A stretch of 64,000 nucleotides of DNA from Catelliglobosispora koreensis DSM 44566 (GCF_000379685.1 NZ_KB903272.1:624-64623); one strand, 5' to 3'. Positions 8,205-18,754 are shown, numbered from the stretch's first letter. Numbers and translations: made by a program. Notes: generated from the letters alone by a model not told the origin.

Positions 8205-8235
8205 CGGCCTGAGGTCTCGCTGAGACTTCAGGCCG
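8205..8235 (+). terminator. 14-bp hairpin terminator
   Basis: CGGCCTGAGGTCTC and GAGACTTCAGGCCG pair with one wobble around a GCT loop, 9 bp after the stop at 8196. The remaining gap up to the tRNA (8236-8441) shows a short direct repeat CCGGACACAG/CCGGACACAT near 8351-8370 and no gene. Confidence 0.65.
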
Positions 8236-8441
8236 CCGCTGCGGCCCGAGGTTCTTGGCGAACACCCGCTTCATTGTTTCCTCCGCATCGGATGGCCGAA
8301 TGGAGAATCGGTACGTCCTCGGTAAAACCGGCCGGTGATCACCAGGATTAGCCGGACACAGCCGGACACATGAATTAAGCCCCGCTAGCCGTTTTGGCTG
8401 GCCGGTGGCTTCATCTTGCCTGTTCAGTAGATTTCTCGGAT

Positions 8442-8516
8442 TGGTGCCCCCGGCAGGATTCGAACCTGCGCCCCCGCCTCCGGAGGGCGGTGCTCTATCC
8501 CCTGAGCTACGGGGGC
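8442..8516 (-). tRNA. tRNA-Arg, anticodon CCG, CCA encoded
   Basis: The minus strand folds as a complete cloverleaf: acceptor GCCCCCG/CGGGGGC, D-stem GCTC/GAGC, anticodon stem CCGCC/GGCGG with loop CTCCGGA (anticodon CCG, reading CGG), T-arm GCAGG-TTCGAAT-CCTGC, discriminator A and an encoded CCA at 8442-8444. Its 3' end faces the integrase side, so the element to the left probably sits in the 3' half of this gene. No second copy of the 3' sequence is visible inside the window, so the other attachment site must lie left of position 1. Confidence 0.95.
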
Positions 8517-8565
8517 TCAGCGACCGGGAAAGACTATCAGCCCGGTCGACCGAAGCCGAAATGGG

Positions 8566-9189
8566 TTACCCGGTCTTGCGGGGGAGCTTTTTCTGCAACT
8601 CCTGCATATAGGTGATTTCGGCCTGCTGGTTCGCCTTCATGGTGCTGGCCAGGGCGACCACGTCTGGGTCGTTGGAGAGTTTCAGCACACCGTCGACCAT
8701 GTGGACGCCGCCGAGGTGGTGTTTGATCATCATCTCGAGGAAGAGCCGGTCGACTTCGGTGCCGGTGGCCTTCTCGAGGGCGTCCATCTCGGCTTGGGTC
8801 GCCATGCCGGGCATGAGGCCGTTTTCGAGGGAGCCCATGCCAGCTGGCATCCATGACATCGCGGCCTGAGTGCTGTTTTGGCCGAGACCCCACTGCTCGA
8901 GCCACTGGTTCATGCGGCCGATCTGGCCTTGCTGGGTGAGCGCGATGTCGCCACCCATGACGCGGATCTCGCCGTCGAAGCCGTGCTGGTAGGCGATCAT
9001 GCCCATGGCCACGGCCTGGGCGTGATGCATGGCCATGTCGCGGGCGAAGCCTGCCTCGGCTGAGGTGTCGCCAGGGTTGTTGTCCCGGGTAAGAACTAGA
9101 CCCGCGGTCAGCCCTAGCACCAGCCCGGCGACCAGGAAGATCGCCAGGCCGGGCCACGAACGCGGGTCTAGTTTATTGCTGCTGGCCAC
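8566..9189 (-). CDS. DUF305 family membrane-anchored protein
   Basis: A 207-residue protein of the DUF305 (ferritin-like, His/Met-rich) family, thought to bind metal such as copper outside the membrane; the exact role is not established. A single N-terminal anchor (LAIFLVAGLVLGLTAGLVL, residues about 15-35) is followed by the paired signatures DMAMHHAQAVAMGM and MIKHHLGGVHMVDG that define the family. It overlaps the 3' end of the DUF3105 gene by 17 bp, so the two are one transcriptional unit. The product would be exported with the bulk outside. Confidence 0.85.
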   Translation of the reverse strand: MASSNKLDPRSWPGLAIFLVAGLVLGLTAGLVLTRDNNPGDTSAEAGFARDMAMHHAQAVAMGMIAYQHGFDGEIRVMGGDIALTQQGQIGRMNQWLEQWGLGQNSTQAAMSWMPAGMGSLENGLMPGMATQAEMDALEKATGTEVDRLFLEMMIKHHLGGVHMVDGVLKLSNDPDVVALASTMKANQQAEITYMQELQKKLPRKTG

Positions 9190-9967
9190 CGAACTTCGCC
9201 TGGATCTGCTCTTCGGTCAGCGGCTTGTCGCCGACCGCGGTCACACCGCCACCACAGGTGGCGTTGGGCTCCTTGGTGGCGTTCTTAGCCAGGGCATTGA
9301 TGAAGTCTGTGATGCGGCCGTCGTTGGGGTCGTCGAGCTTGAGCTGGTATCCCCAAGCCTGCAGGGAGACGGCTTTGTCGAGGCCGGGGTAGGGGCTGAG
9401 CATCGTGTAACCCTTGCCCGTGACCTGCTTCTTCAGCGCTTCGACCTGATCGGCCGGAAGGTCGGGGCGGTAAGCCACCCACACGGCGCCGTGCTCAAGG
9501 CTGTGCATGGCGTGTTCCTTCGGAATCTGCTCCGTGTAGATGTTGCCCATGCACTGCTGCCAGATCGGGGTGTGGTCACCACCCACCGGCGGAGACTGCT
9601 CGTAAGCGAGCGGCCCATAGATGTGGCAGCTCGTTTCCTTGCACTTGACGTCAAAAGTCTGAACGCCGTCAACCCGTGAGATCTTGGTCTGCCACGGGAC
9701 GGAAGCGCCGTCGGGACCCCAGGCGGCCCAGACACCCCAGCCGACGATCACGACGAAGATCACGCCGACAGCGGCGAACATCGCGATCGGGCCCCAGTTG
9801 CGATCCTGGGAGACCTTGACCGGTGCGATCGGTTTGCGAGGGCCGCCGGTGCTCTTGCCCTTGCCACTAGGGGTGGCCGGCTTAGCGCCTGGTTTGGCCG
9901 CGGGCTTGCCGGTGACCTTCACCGAGCCGGGGCTCTTCTCATCGCCGCTTGGCGTGCTGATGCTCAT
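9173..9967 (-). CDS. DUF3105 family membrane protein
   Basis: A 264-residue DUF3105 protein. The N-terminal 50 residues are Lys/Pro/Gly-rich and cytoplasmic, then one transmembrane helix ([20 protein letters not shown]) and an extracytoplasmic domain with the family signatures [19 protein letters not shown] and [19 protein letters not shown] and a late Cys (ATCGGG). The His/Cys pattern suggests metal binding, in keeping with the DUF305 partner immediately downstream. This pair beside argS is a common actinobacterial arrangement. ATG 9967 is used; argS starts about 85 bp away on the other strand. Confidence 0.85.
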   Translation of the reverse strand: MSISTPSGDEKSPGSVKVTGKPAAKPGAKPATPSGKGKSTGGPRKPIAPVKVSQDRNWGPIAMFAAVGVIFVVIVGWGVWAAWGPDGASVPWQTKISRVDGVQTFDVKCKETSCHIYGPLAYEQSPPVGGDHTPIWQQCMGNIYTEQIPKEHAMHSLEHGAVWVAYRPDLPADQVEALKKQVTGKGYTMLSPYPGLDKAVSLQAWGYQLKLDDPNDGRITDFINALAKNATKEPNATCGGGVTAVGDKPLTEEQIQAKFGGQQQ

Positions 9968-10051
9968 GGTTGTCGTCCGTCACATCGAGGGGTGTGGGTA
10001 CGTCCGTTACCGGGCGCAGAGACGCAGTCTACCCCGCTTTATCATGGCGAG

Positions 10052-11698
10052 GTGACTCCGGAGAATCTCGCTGACGCCGTCCTGTCTGCCGCCCGCACGG
10101 TATTTACCGCCAGAGATCTTGACCTGGCGGCCCTGCCGCAGGCAGCGACAGTCGAGCGTCCGCGCAATCCTGAGCACGGAGATTACGCGACAAATCTTGC
10201 GATGCAAGTGTGGAAGAAGGCCGGTGCCGCCAATCCACGGGACCTAGCTGCGGCAATAGCCGAAGAACTCAGCAAAGTCACAGGTGTCGCATCGGTGGAG
10301 ATCGCTGGACCGGGCTTCCTGAACATCCGCGTGGAGGCGTCGGCCGCGGGCCAGCTCGCCCATACAGTCGTGACGCAAGGCTCGAGCTATGGCCACTCCA
10401 CGAGCCTGAGCAACATCAAGATGAACCTTGAGTTCGTCTCCGCGAACCCCACCGGCCCCATTCACCTCGGCGGCGTGCGCTGGGCGGCGGTCGGTGACGC
10501 GCTGGCGCGGGTGCTCAAAGCCGCCGGCGCTGACGTGACGACGGAGTACTACTTCAACGATGCCGGCGGTCAGATCGACCGGTTCGCACGGTCACTTCTG
10601 GCGGCTGCCAACAATGAGCCCGCCCCCGAAGACGGCTACGGCGGTGCCTACATCAACGAGATCGCCGCCACGATCATGGCGAACCACCCGGGCGCGAGTG
10701 ACCAGGAGACTTTCCGCCGCGAGGGCGTGGAGTTGATGTTCCAGCAGATCAAAGAATCGCTCAACGAGTTCGGCACGCACTTCGACGTGTATTTCAACGA
10801 GAAGGATCTGCACACGAAGGGCGAGCTCGACCTGGCGCTGAACCGCTTGGAAAAGCAGGGTCACCTGGAGCACAAGGATGGCGCGGTTTGGCTGCGCACC
10901 ACCGACTTCGGCGACGACAAGGATCGCGTGCTGCGCAAGAGCGACGGCGACTGGACTTATTTCGCGGCTGACTGTGCGTATTACCTCGACAAGCGGGAAC
11001 GCGGCGCCGACAAGGTCGTCATCATGCTTGGCGCCGATCACCACGGTTACGTGGGCCGGATGCGGGCGATGGCCGCGTGCTTCGGCGACGACCCCGACAC
11101 GAACCTTGAGATCCTCATTGGACAGATGGTCAACCTGGTACGAGACGGTCAGCCGCTGCGCATGAGCAAGCGCGCGGGCACGGTCGTGACGATGGAAGAC
11201 ATCGTCGAGGCGATCGGTGTGGACGCGAGCCGCTATGCCCTAGCGCGCTACAGCAGTGACTCCCCGATCGACATCGACATCGAACTGTGGACACGGGCCA
11301 CTAAGGACAATCCCGTTTACTACGTGCAATACGTTGCCGCGCGGACAGCTGGTGTCGCGCGTAACGCCAAGGACGTGGACCTCACACGCGACACCCATGC
11401 GTTTGATCCCGCGAAGCTCTCCCATCCCAAGGAGCTGGACCTGCTCAAGCGGCTCGGTGACTATCCAGCCGTGGTTGAGAAGGCCGCCAAACTGCGCGAG
11501 CCACACCACATCGCCCGGTACCTGGAAGACCTCTCCGGGGACTACCACCGCTTCTATGAAAACTGCCGGGTGCTGCCCTACGGCGACGAGACGATCAGTG
11601 AGACTCACGTCGCTCGCCTATGGCTCAACGACGCCACACGGACCGTCATGGTCAACGGCCTCGGGCTCCTCGGCGTATCTGCCCCTGAAAGGATGTAA
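10052..11698 (+). CDS. argS: Arginyl-tRNA synthetase
   Basis: Charges tRNA-Arg with arginine in the cytosol. Class Ia features are clear: N-terminal Add-1 type domain (residues 1-100), the HIGH-equivalent [12 protein letters not shown] near residue 125, the KMSKS-equivalent [11 protein letters not shown] near 370, and a helical anticodon-binding C-terminus starting near [16 protein letters not shown]. At 548 residues the length is normal. GTG 10052 is chosen over an upstream in-frame start because [10 protein letters not shown] fits family starts and GGCGAGG precedes it. It leads into lysA with only 8 bp between, the usual actinobacterial argS-lysA pair. Confidence 0.95.
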   Translation: MTPENLADAVLSAARTVFTARDLDLAALPQAATVERPRNPEHGDYATNLAMQVWKKAGAANPRDLAAAIAEELSKVTGVASVEIAGPGFLNIRVEASAAGQLAHTVVTQGSSYGHSTSLSNIKMNLEFVSANPTGPIHLGGVRWAAVGDALARVLKAAGADVTTEYYFNDAGGQIDRFARSLLAAANNEPAPEDGYGGAYINEIAATIMANHPGASDQETFRREGVELMFQQIKESLNEFGTHFDVYFNEKDLHTKGELDLALNRLEKQGHLEHKDGAVWLRTTDFGDDKDRVLRKSDGDWTYFAADCAYYLDKRERGADKVVIMLGADHHGYVGRMRAMAACFGDDPDTNLEILIGQMVNLVRDGQPLRMSKRAGTVVTMEDIVEAIGVDASRYALARYSSDSPIDIDIELWTRATKDNPVYYVQYVAARTAGVARNAKDVDLTRDTHAFDPAKLSHPKELDLLKRLGDYPAVVEKAAKLREPHHIARYLEDLSGDYHRFYENCRVLPYGDETISETHVARLWLNDATRTVMVNGLGLLGVSAPERM

Positions 11699-11706
11699 GA
11701 GGTTCC

Positions 11707-13086
11707 ATGGCCGGGCGCGCGCACGAAGCCGGAGCTATTCACGGTGACTTTGGGTATCGAGGGCCGGCTTGGCTGCGTACCCCCATTGATGTCAATGCTC
11801 TTTTGAAGTCTTTATGGCCCCTCACTGTCCACAAAGGATCCGATGGGGTACTGGAAGCCGGTGGCGTGAAAGCCACTGAGCTGAAGGAACAGTTCGGCAC
11901 GCCTGCTTACATCTTCGACGAGGACGACTTCCGGGCCAGGTGCCGCGCGTTCAAAGCGGCATTCAAGGGCGCCGACGTTTACTACGCCGGAAAAGCGTTC
12001 CTGTGTAAGGCGATTGTGCGCATCCTCGTTGAGGAAGGCTTGAGCCTGGATGTGTGCACGGGCGGTGAACTGAGCACGGCTCTGCAAGCCGGGATGGAAC
12101 CTCAGCGCATTGGCTTCCACGGCAACAACAAGTCGATGGCCGAACTCCAAAGGGCCGTCGACGCAGGAATAGGCCGCATCATCGTCGACTCCTTCGATGA
12201 AATCGAGCGACTCTACAAAATAGGTAAGAACGTCGACGTCATGGTCCGGGTGACCGTTGGCGTCGAGGCGCACACGCACGAGTTCATCGCGACCGCGCAC
12301 GAGGATCAGAAGTTCGGCTTCGGCTTGGCCGATGGCACCGCGTTCAAGGCGGCCGCGAAGATCATCCGTGACGGCAAGCTGACCCTCAAAGGCTTCCACT
12401 CACACATCGGCTCGCAGATCTTTGACGCCTCGGGCTTTGAGATCAGTGCGCGGCGTCTGCTCAAGCTGCACAAGCAGGTCAAGGACGAGCTGGGCGTCGA
12501 GCTGCCCGAGATGGATCTCGGCGGCGGTTTCGGCATCGCCTACACCAGCCAGGACGACCCGTCCCCGGCTGACGATCTCGCCCGGCGCATGTTCAAGATC
12601 GTTAAAGATGAGTGCGACGCCCTGCAGCTGAATGTTCCGCACCTGAGCGTCGAGCCAGGCCGGGCGATCGTTGGGCCGTCCATGTTCACGCTCTACGAGG
12701 TCGGCACGGTCAAGCCGCTCGATGGCATCCGCACTTATGTCAGCGTCGATGGAGGCATGAGCGACAACATCCGCACCGCGCTCTACGACGCTTCCTACTC
12801 GGCGACGATCGCCTCCCGGACGAGTGATGCTGATCCCATGCTCGCCCGCGTGGTGGGAAAACATTGTGAGTCCGGGGACGTGGTAGTGAAGGATGAATTC
12901 CTGCCCGCCGACACTAAAACAGGAGATCTTCTTGCGGTCCCCGGCACCGGTGCCTATTGCCGGAGCATGGCCAGCAATTACAACCATGTGCCGAGGCCAC
13001 CGGTGATCGCGGTACGAGACGGGCAAGCACGCGTGATTGTCCGCAGGGAGACCGAAGACGACCTCCTTGCGCTAGATGTGGGGTGA
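11707..13086 (+). CDS. lysA: Diaminopimelate decarboxylase
   Basis: Last step of lysine synthesis: PLP-dependent decarboxylation of meso-diaminopimelate. A fold-type III PLP barrel is shown by YYAGKAFLCKAI (Schiff-base Lys, residue about 97), HSHIGSQIFD, the GGGFGIAYTS phosphate loop, VEPGRAIVG, and the dimer-interface CESGDV. 459 residues is normal for actinobacteria. ATG 11707 has AAGAGG upstream. The first 40 residues (HEAGAIHGDFGYRG) are the usual actinobacterial extension. It is followed immediately by hom. Confidence 0.96.
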   Translation: MAGRAHEAGAIHGDFGYRGPAWLRTPIDVNALLKSLWPLTVHKGSDGVLEAGGVKATELKEQFGTPAYIFDEDDFRARCRAFKAAFKGADVYYAGKAFLCKAIVRILVEEGLSLDVCTGGELSTALQAGMEPQRIGFHGNNKSMAELQRAVDAGIGRIIVDSFDEIERLYKIGKNVDVMVRVTVGVEAHTHEFIATAHEDQKFGFGLADGTAFKAAAKIIRDGKLTLKGFHSHIGSQIFDASGFEISARRLLKLHKQVKDELGVELPEMDLGGGFGIAYTSQDDPSPADDLARRMFKIVKDECDALQLNVPHLSVEPGRAIVGPSMFTLYEVGTVKPLDGIRTYVSVDGGMSDNIRTALYDASYSATIASRTSDADPMLARVVGKHCESGDVVVKDEFLPADTKTGDLLAVPGTGAYCRSMASNYNHVPRPPVIAVRDGQARVIVRRETEDDLLALDVG

Positions 13087-13088
13087 GC

Positions 13089-14366
13089 ATGGCTCTCAAA
13101 GTTGCGTTGCTCGGGTGCGGCACGGTGGGCGCCGAGGTGGTCAGGCTTCTGCATGAGCAGGCTGGCGATCTCGAAGCGCGCATTGGTGCGCCGGTGGAGC
13201 TGGTCGGGATCGCCGTGCGGCGGCCCAACCGTGTCCGGCCCGGGGTCCCCACGGAGCTGCTGACGACGGATGCCCTTGGCCTGGTCAAGCGCGACGACGT
13301 GGATGTGGTCATCGAGGTCGTCGGAGGCATCGAGCCAGCCCGAACCTGGCTCGTCGAGGCTCTGCGTAATGGCAAGAGCGTCATCACTGGCAACAAGGCC
13401 TTGCTCGCTGAGGACGGCGGAACGCTGCACGACGCCGCGGCCGAAGGCGGAGCGGACCTCTACTACGAAGCCGCCGTCGCTGGCGCTATCCCACTTCTGC
13501 GCCCGCTGCGCGAATCGCTGCACGGCGACCGCATTCAGCAGGTCACCGGAATCGTCAACGGAACGACCAACTTCATTCTGTCCGCAATGGACAGCACGGG
13601 TGCCGGCTACAGCGAAGCCCTTGATGAGGCAACGGTTCTCGGCTACGCCGAGCCAGACCCGACCGCCGATGTGGAGGGCTTCGACGCCGCGGCCAAGGCC
13701 GCGATCCTTGCGTCCCTTGCTTTCCACACGCGAGTACGAGCAGAGGACGTCTACCGCGAAGGCATCACCGAGGTGTCGGCCAATGACGTGGCCAGCGCCA
13801 AGGCGATGGGCTGCATCATCAAGCTCTTGTGCATCGCGGCCCGCACGGAAGATGGCGGCATCTCGGTGCGTGTGCACCCGGCGATGATCCCGCGCTCGCA
13901 TCCCCTGGCCAGCGTTGGTGATGCGTTCAATGCCGTGTTCGTGGAAGCCGAAGCGGCCGGGCAGCTGATGTTCTACGGCCGTGGCGCCGGTGGTGCCCCC
14001 ACAGCGAGTGCCGTGCTCGGCGACCTCGTCGCCGTCGGCCGCAACCGGCTGGCCGGTGTGCGGTCGGCCAGCGAATCGGTTTACGCCGACTTGCCTGTCC
14101 GCCCTATGGGATTGGTGCGCACCCGCTACCACATCTCTCTGGACGTAGCGGATCGTGCAGGTGTGCTGGCAGCAGTGGCAGGCGTATTCGCCAAACACGA
14201 TGTCTCGATCGCGACCGTGAATCAATCCGGTCGCGGTGACGATGCGGTCCTTGTCATCGTTACCCACGCGGCAGCAGACTCGGCTCTTGCGGCGACGGTT
14301 TCGGAATTGAGGTCACTCGACTTCGTCCGGTCCATCGCGAGCGTTTTACGCGTTGAAGGAGATTGA
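13089..14366 (+). CDS. hom: Homoserine dehydrogenase
   Basis: NAD(P)H-dependent reduction of aspartate semialdehyde to homoserine, the branch point to threonine and methionine. N-terminal Rossmann motif [14 protein letters not shown], catalytic region with [22 protein letters not shown] and the [17 protein letters not shown] block, and a C-terminal ACT domain (residues about 345-425, from [20 protein letters not shown]) expected to bind threonine for feedback control. ATG 13089 starts 3 bp after the lysA stop; the longer upstream frame is inside lysA and is rejected. A GAAGGAG ribosome site for thrC lies within its last codons. Confidence 0.96.
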   Translation: MALKVALLGCGTVGAEVVRLLHEQAGDLEARIGAPVELVGIAVRRPNRVRPGVPTELLTTDALGLVKRDDVDVVIEVVGGIEPARTWLVEALRNGKSVITGNKALLAEDGGTLHDAAAEGGADLYYEAAVAGAIPLLRPLRESLHGDRIQQVTGIVNGTTNFILSAMDSTGAGYSEALDEATVLGYAEPDPTADVEGFDAAAKAAILASLAFHTRVRAEDVYREGITEVSANDVASAKAMGCIIKLLCIAARTEDGGISVRVHPAMIPRSHPLASVGDAFNAVFVEAEAAGQLMFYGRGAGGAPTASAVLGDLVAVGRNRLAGVRSASESVYADLPVRPMGLVRTRYHISLDVADRAGVLAAVAGVFAKHDVSIATVNQSGRGDDAVLVIVTHAAADSALAATVSELRSLDFVRSIASVLRVEGD

Positions 14367-14368
14367 CC

Positions 14369-15400
14369 ATGTGGCGTGGATTGATTGAAGAGTTCCGGGA
14401 CCGGCTTCCGGTCAGCCCATCCACGCCTGTGGTCACGCTTCACGAAGGCAATACGCCGCTCGTGCCCGCGCCTGCGCTGAGCGACCGCACGGGCTGCGAA
14501 GTCTGGCTCAAAGTCGAAGGCGCCAACCCCACGGGATCGTTCAAGGACCGGGGCATGACGGTCGCCGTGTCCAAGGCGGTCGAGCACGGGGCCAAGGCCA
14601 TCATCTGCGCCTCGACCGGCAACACGTCAGCTTCGGCGGCGGCTTACGCGGCGCGCGCTGGCATCACCTGTGCCGTGCTGGTGCCGCAGGGCAAAATCGC
14701 GCTCGGCAAGCTGGCCCAGGCCCTTGTTCACGGGGCGAAACTGCTGCAAGTGAGCGGAAACTTCGACGACTGCCTCGGGCTGGCGGGCAAGCTGTCCCAG
14801 GACTATCCGGTCGCCCTCGTGAATTCGGTGAATATCGACCGGCTGCACGGCCAGAAGACAGCCGCGTTCGAAATCGTTGCGGCCCTGGGGGATGCGCCCG
14901 ACATTCACTGCCTGCCCGTTGGCAACGCAGGAAACATCACCGCGTACTGGATGGGCTATCAAGAAGACGGCAAGGCCCCGCGGATGTTTGGCTTCCAGGC
15001 GGCCGGCTCGGCACCGATCGTCAACGGAGCTGTTGTCACCGAACCGTCCACGATCGCGACCGCGATCCGCATCGGCAACCCGGCATCGTGGACGAAGGCA
15101 CTCGACGCCCGCGATCAGTCCAACGGCATCATCGACGCCGTGACGGACCGGGATATCCTTGCCGCATATAGGATTCTGGCTCGCGAGGTCGGCGTCTTCG
15201 TGGAGCTGGGCTCGGCAGCCAGTGTGGCTGGATTGCTGCAAAGTTCCGCGAACGGAAAGCTGGCCCGCGGTCAGCGCGTCGTCTGCACGGTCACCGGACA
15301 CGGCCTGAAGGACCCGGAGTGGGCGATCTCAACCGCCCCGGCCCCACAGACCATCTCCCTCGACCCGCTCGCCGCCGCCCGCGCGCTGAACCTAGCCTGA
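14369..15400 (+). CDS. thrC: Threonine synthase
   Basis: Converts O-phosphohomoserine to threonine with PLP. The PLP-Lys is in [11 protein letters not shown] near residue 59; [19 protein letters not shown] and [15 protein letters not shown] follow as substrate and phosphate loops. 343 residues is typical for the short actinobacterial form. ATG 14369 has AAGGAG 7 bases upstream. The usual next gene, thrB, is displaced by about 5 kb (20393). Its 3' end overlaps the convergent 15392-16957 gene by 9 bp. Confidence 0.95.
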   Translation: MWRGLIEEFRDRLPVSPSTPVVTLHEGNTPLVPAPALSDRTGCEVWLKVEGANPTGSFKDRGMTVAVSKAVEHGAKAIICASTGNTSASAAAYAARAGITCAVLVPQGKIALGKLAQALVHGAKLLQVSGNFDDCLGLAGKLSQDYPVALVNSVNIDRLHGQKTAAFEIVAALGDAPDIHCLPVGNAGNITAYWMGYQEDGKAPRMFGFQAAGSAPIVNGAVVTEPSTIATAIRIGNPASWTKALDARDQSNGIIDAVTDRDILAAYRILAREVGVFVELGSAASVAGLLQSSANGKLARGQRVVCTVTGHGLKDPEWAISTAPAPQTISLDPLAAARALNLA

Positions 15401-16957
15401 CGCGCAGTCATACATCGACGGCTTAACGCTGCCAACACATTCGGCGTCCAGTCCTTCGAGCAGGTCTTTGTCATAAACCAGGACAGCGAACTGCTCGAAG
15501 TCCTTACGGATGACGGGATTGCCGAACTGCTTGAGGGCAGTGTCCACGTCACCGATCGCCGGACGGGTCGTGTCGATGACGATGAACCGCGCGTCAAACT
15601 TCGCCGCGTCGTACCAGTCGGCTCGTGACTCCCACCGCAACCCACGGATCGTGTCGCCACCCGTCACCGGAGCGACAGTCACTTTTCCTTGGGAGATAAG
15701 CGTTAGGTCATTGGCGTTCCAATAGCCACCGAGCCCGTGATGCAGACCCTGACCGTCGAGCCACGCGACGAGTTCCCGTTTCGGTTCGTCCCAAGGCTTT
15801 CCCGTCGTGTGCCAAACGAACACGCCACCAAAGAAAACAAGAAGTGTGGCCAGGGCAATCTGTGGACGCTTGGTGGCAAAGAGGTGGTCGGCCACGATGC
15901 GGCCCGCGAGCGCGGCGCCCATCGGCAGCACAACGGCGACCTGGCGGGCCGACATCAGATCCGTGGGCAACGTGGAGGCGACGAAGGCGCCGAGGTTCAC
16001 GCCGATGGCGATGGCGAGCACTTGGTTCACCCGATCGCCAAAAGGCTGACGCAGCAAGGAAACGAGCGCCATCCCGAGCGCGATAACGGCCAGGCCCAGC
16101 CCGCCGAGCCGGAGCACCCCGACCACGACGTCGACCGGATGGCTCAGATCCGGAAGGTACCCTCCGTAGTTGACCGCGGTGACCTCACCGAGCAGTTTGA
16201 GGTGCCCAAGCCACTTGCCCGGGCTGGCGAAGTGCGTTGGCGGCGAGTGCGCGATGAAACCGCCAGCGGCTTCAATACCTTTCAGCACACCCTGTCCAAT
16301 CGGGACAGACAGCGCGGCGGCAAGTACCAGCCGCGCGTCGGTCCCGAACCACTCCCGCTTACGCACCGTTCGATAAAGAGTCACAAGACCAAGGGGGAGT
16401 ACTCCGATGAAAAGCACCAGCGGATCGCCGATCTGACCCCAGACAAGTGCCAGGCCCACGGCAACGGGCATCCATCGCTTCTCCTGCGCCCGGTCCAGCA
16501 GGAGCCACGTGACCAGCAATGGCACCGCGGTGCCCAGGTGGTTCGGCCCGCCGAAGGCGACCAGGTAACCCGCGCCCGGCATGGGCAGCAGGACGATCGC
16601 GGCGGCAAGGCCCATGCGGGCCAACGCTTTGCGGCCCGTCGCGTCACCTTTGGCCAGCGCCACGGTCAGCACGACCAGCAACGTGTAAGTGAGCGCACAG
16701 GCGATCCGGAACACATCCTCGTTGAGCCCGTGCACGAGCGTGATGAGCAGATACTCGATCAGCTCTGTCGAGTAGAACGACACATCCGTGACCGTCCACC
16801 CCCGAAGGATCGGGTTGCCGTGCCACATCTCCCACGCTTGCAGGGCGTTGCTGGCCCCGTCGGCGTTGATCGGCATGGTCTTAGCCATCTGGAAGTAGCC
16901 AACGAAGGTGGCGATGGCTGCGGCGAGGATCAGGGCCGCGCGCGTGGGGGACTTCAC
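15392..16957 (-). CDS. Polytopic membrane protein, GT-C glycosyltransferase-like
   Basis: 521 residues with about ten hydrophobic segments and a C-terminal extracytoplasmic domain from about residue 400. The architecture (N-terminal anchor, a first loop with acidic and aromatic residues around [20 protein letters not shown], many helices, soluble tail) resembles polyprenyl-phosphate-dependent GT-C glycosyltransferases, with the acidic loop residue as a possible catalytic Asp. The late [20 protein letters not shown] segment resembles the tail of such proteins. Substrate is unknown. GTG 16957 lies 41 bp from the divergent MFS gene, so they may share a promoter region. This gene is the first of the block that separates thrC from thrB. 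Confidence 0.7.
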   Translation of the reverse strand: MKSPTRAALILAAAIATFVGYFQMAKTMPINADGASNALQAWEMWHGNPILRGWTVTDVSFYSTELIEYLLITLVHGLNEDVFRIACALTYTLLVVLTVALAKGDATGRKALARMGLAAAIVLLPMPGAGYLVAFGGPNHLGTAVPLLVTWLLLDRAQEKRWMPVAVGLALVWGQIGDPLVLFIGVLPLGLVTLYRTVRKREWFGTDARLVLAAALSVPIGQGVLKGIEAAGGFIAHSPPTHFASPGKWLGHLKLLGEVTAVNYGGYLPDLSHPVDVVVGVLRLGGLGLAVIALGMALVSLLRQPFGDRVNQVLAIAIGVNLGAFVASTLPTDLMSARQVAVVLPMGAALAGRIVADHLFATKRPQIALATLLVFFGGVFVWHTTGKPWDEPKRELVAWLDGQGLHHGLGGYWNANDLTLISQGKVTVAPVTGGDTIRGLRWESRADWYDAAKFDARFIVIDTTRPAIGDVDTALKQFGNPVIRKDFEQFAVLVYDKDLLEGLDAECVGSVKPSMYDCASG

Positions 16958-16998
16958 GCGATCTTTTTTACCAGGTGCCGGAGGTGTAGCGTACGCAT

Positions 16999-18219
16999 GT
17001 GCTTTCGGTCCTTACCCGGAACAAGGACTTCCGGCGTCTCTATTTCTCGCAATTGATCGTCTTCGGCGCTGACTGGTTTGTCATGGTGCCGCTCCTCATC
17101 CTGCTCAACGACCTGACCCACAAGGGAATCTGGGGTGGGCTCGTCCTGAGTGTCGAGACCGGTGTCGTGGCGCTGCTGCTGCCCTACGCGGGAACGATCG
17201 CTGACCGTTTCGACCGGAAACACATCCTGATCACGACTAACCTCGCTGCCCTGCTGGCCGTGGGAGGTCTGTTCTTCGTGCGCGGCCCAGCGGCCGGTCC
17301 CGTCGCTTTGCTCGCTGTCGCTTCGCTCGCCGTCGCCAAAGCGTTCTACTCGCCGGCGTCCAGTTCAGCGGTGCCGAACATGGTCGATCCCCCTGACCTG
17401 TCCAACGCGATGGCCGTGGCCGGCACCACGTGGGGCACGATGACCATCGTTGGCTCCTCCGTCGGTGGACTGCTCACGGCCTGGCTGTCGCCCTATTTCT
17501 GTTTCGGCATCGTGGGCTTCGCCCTCATCTCGTCAGCCCTGCTGACTTGGGGCATCAAGCGGCCTATGCAGGAAATGGTTGGCCCCCAATCACGCCCAGC
17601 CTTCGCGGCGATCAAAGAAGGTTTGCTCTATCTGCAAGGCCAGCCCCGTCTTCGGGCCCTGATCACGGTCAAGTCAGCGGTTGGCCTGGGCAACGGTGTG
17701 CTGACTGTTTTCCCGATCCTGGCTATCGCCTGGGGAGTTGACGAGGTCGGCCTTGGCATCATGTTCGCGGCCCGTGGCCTGGGCGCCCTCGTTGGACCGC
17801 TTCTGTTCCGCAAGGTGCTCAACCGGCCCGACTGGCTGCTGCCAGGGCTGGCGTTGTCGATGAGTGCCTATGGACTGTTCTATGTGGGCGTCGCGTTCTC
17901 GCCGTGGTTCTTCCTGGCCCTGGTCGGCATCTTCTTCGCGCACCTGGCCGGCGGCGGAAACTGGGTCATGTCGAGCTTCGCGATCCAGCAAGCGGTGCCA
18001 GACGAGTTGCGCGGCCGCGTCAACGCCGCCGACACGATGGTCGCCATGCTGGCCGTGACGGCATCCCAATTCATCGTGGGGCTGTTCGTCGACTCAGTGT
18101 CAGCGACGCTGCTCATCACCCTGTGCGGTCTGACGACGTTGTGTTACGCGATCGGCTGGCGTCTCGTGACTCGCCGCCTGAGCGATTCGCCCCCGACCCC
18201 CGCCCTCGCCACCAACTGA
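16999..18219 (+). CDS. MFS transporter (EntS-like exporter family)
   Basis: A 406-residue major facilitator with 12 likely helices, probably proton-driven export of a small molecule. Family-type marks are the N-terminal RNKDFRRLYFSQLIVFGADW, the motif-A-like loop GTIADRFDRKHILI after helix 2, and PDELRGRVNAADTM at the second-half loop, common in the EntS/DHA3 group. The substrate cannot be told. GTG 16999 has GGAGG about 13 bases upstream. The stop at 18219 opens a 535-bp repeat-rich convergent gap. Confidence 0.8.
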   Translation: MLSVLTRNKDFRRLYFSQLIVFGADWFVMVPLLILLNDLTHKGIWGGLVLSVETGVVALLLPYAGTIADRFDRKHILITTNLAALLAVGGLFFVRGPAAGPVALLAVASLAVAKAFYSPASSSAVPNMVDPPDLSNAMAVAGTTWGTMTIVGSSVGGLLTAWLSPYFCFGIVGFALISSALLTWGIKRPMQEMVGPQSRPAFAAIKEGLLYLQGQPRLRALITVKSAVGLGNGVLTVFPILAIAWGVDEVGLGIMFAARGLGALVGPLLFRKVLNRPDWLLPGLALSMSAYGLFYVGVAFSPWFFLALVGIFFAHLAGGGNWVMSSFAIQQAVPDELRGRVNAADTMVAMLAVTASQFIVGLFVDSVSATLLITLCGLTTLCYAIGWRLVTRRLSDSPPTPALATN

Positions 18220-18571
18220 CCGGCCCGTATTACGCCCGCCCGCCCGCTCACGTCTGATCGCCGGACCGCCCGCGTCTGCTCGCCGGACCGCCTTCGCGTT
18301 GCCCGCGCTTGCTCGCCTGGTAGCCGGACCGCCAACGTTTGATGGGCCGCCACGCCCGCCCGCTGGCCGGACCGGCCGCCCGCCCGCACGCGCGTCTGAC
18401 CGCCCGCCTGCCGTTGCCCGCGTCTGCTCGCCGAACCGCTGCTCGCCGGACCGCCCGCGTCTGCTCGCTTGCCCGCGCTTGCTCGCCTGGTAGCCGGACC
18501 GCCAACGTTTGATGGGCCGCCACGCCCGCCCGCTGGCCGGACCGGCCGCTAGCCCGCAGCTGGTTGCCCGA
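18220..18571. repeat. C-rich convergent gap with a 79-bp direct repeat
   Basis: The plus strand is strongly C-rich and G-poor with CCGCCCGC and GCTCGCCGGACCG words repeated. A 79-bp segment (starting GCCCGCGCTTGCTCGCCTGG) occurs identically at 18301-18379 and 18471-18549. No coding frame on either strand has protein-like composition. The sequence could act as a long C-rich Rho-loading tract for transcripts from the MFS gene. Confidence 0.8.
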
Positions 18572-18653
18572 GATCCACATCCCTATCGGTGATCCACATC
18601 CTCGCAAACGTGATCAACAGGCGGTTTGATCACGTCCGAAGGGATGTGGATCA
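18572..18653. repeat. 82-bp palindromic interspersed repeat, copy A
   Basis: Outer arms GATCCACATCCCT and AGGGATGTGGATC (13 bp) enclose a second GATCCACA and an inner hairpin with arms AACGTGATCAA and TTTGATCACGT. Copies B (27284-27365) and C (41697-41778) have the same length and layout. Like them, this copy lies in a long gap between convergent genes. Confidence 0.9.
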
Positions 18654-18754
18654 GCTTTAGGGATGCCGATCAAGCAGGAGCGGTCAGGAAGCGGACGGGA
18701 CGCCCCGTGGCGCGGATGTGCACGGTGGGAATGCCGCTCAAGCGGCCGCGTGAC

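Noticed and set aside
5801-8441. Second copy of the tRNA-Arg 3' end as attachment site next to int
   Set aside because: I searched for the T-arm sequence between int and the tRNA and found none; the partner site must be outside the window if it exists.
12978-14267. Long minus-strand frame of 429 codons across hom
   Set aside because: It is the antisense of a clear homoserine dehydrogenase; Arg/Asp/Gly-rich composition without domains is typical of antisense frames in GC-rich DNA.
15737-17056. Plus-strand frame of 439 codons opposite the membrane glycosyltransferase-like gene
   Set aside because: Very polar, repeat-like composition and no family; the opposite strand has a coherent polytopic membrane protein.
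18572-18653. Palindromic repeat as an insertion sequence end
   Set aside because: No transposase frame or target-site duplication is visible at any of the three copies; a non-autonomous element is possible but not shown.
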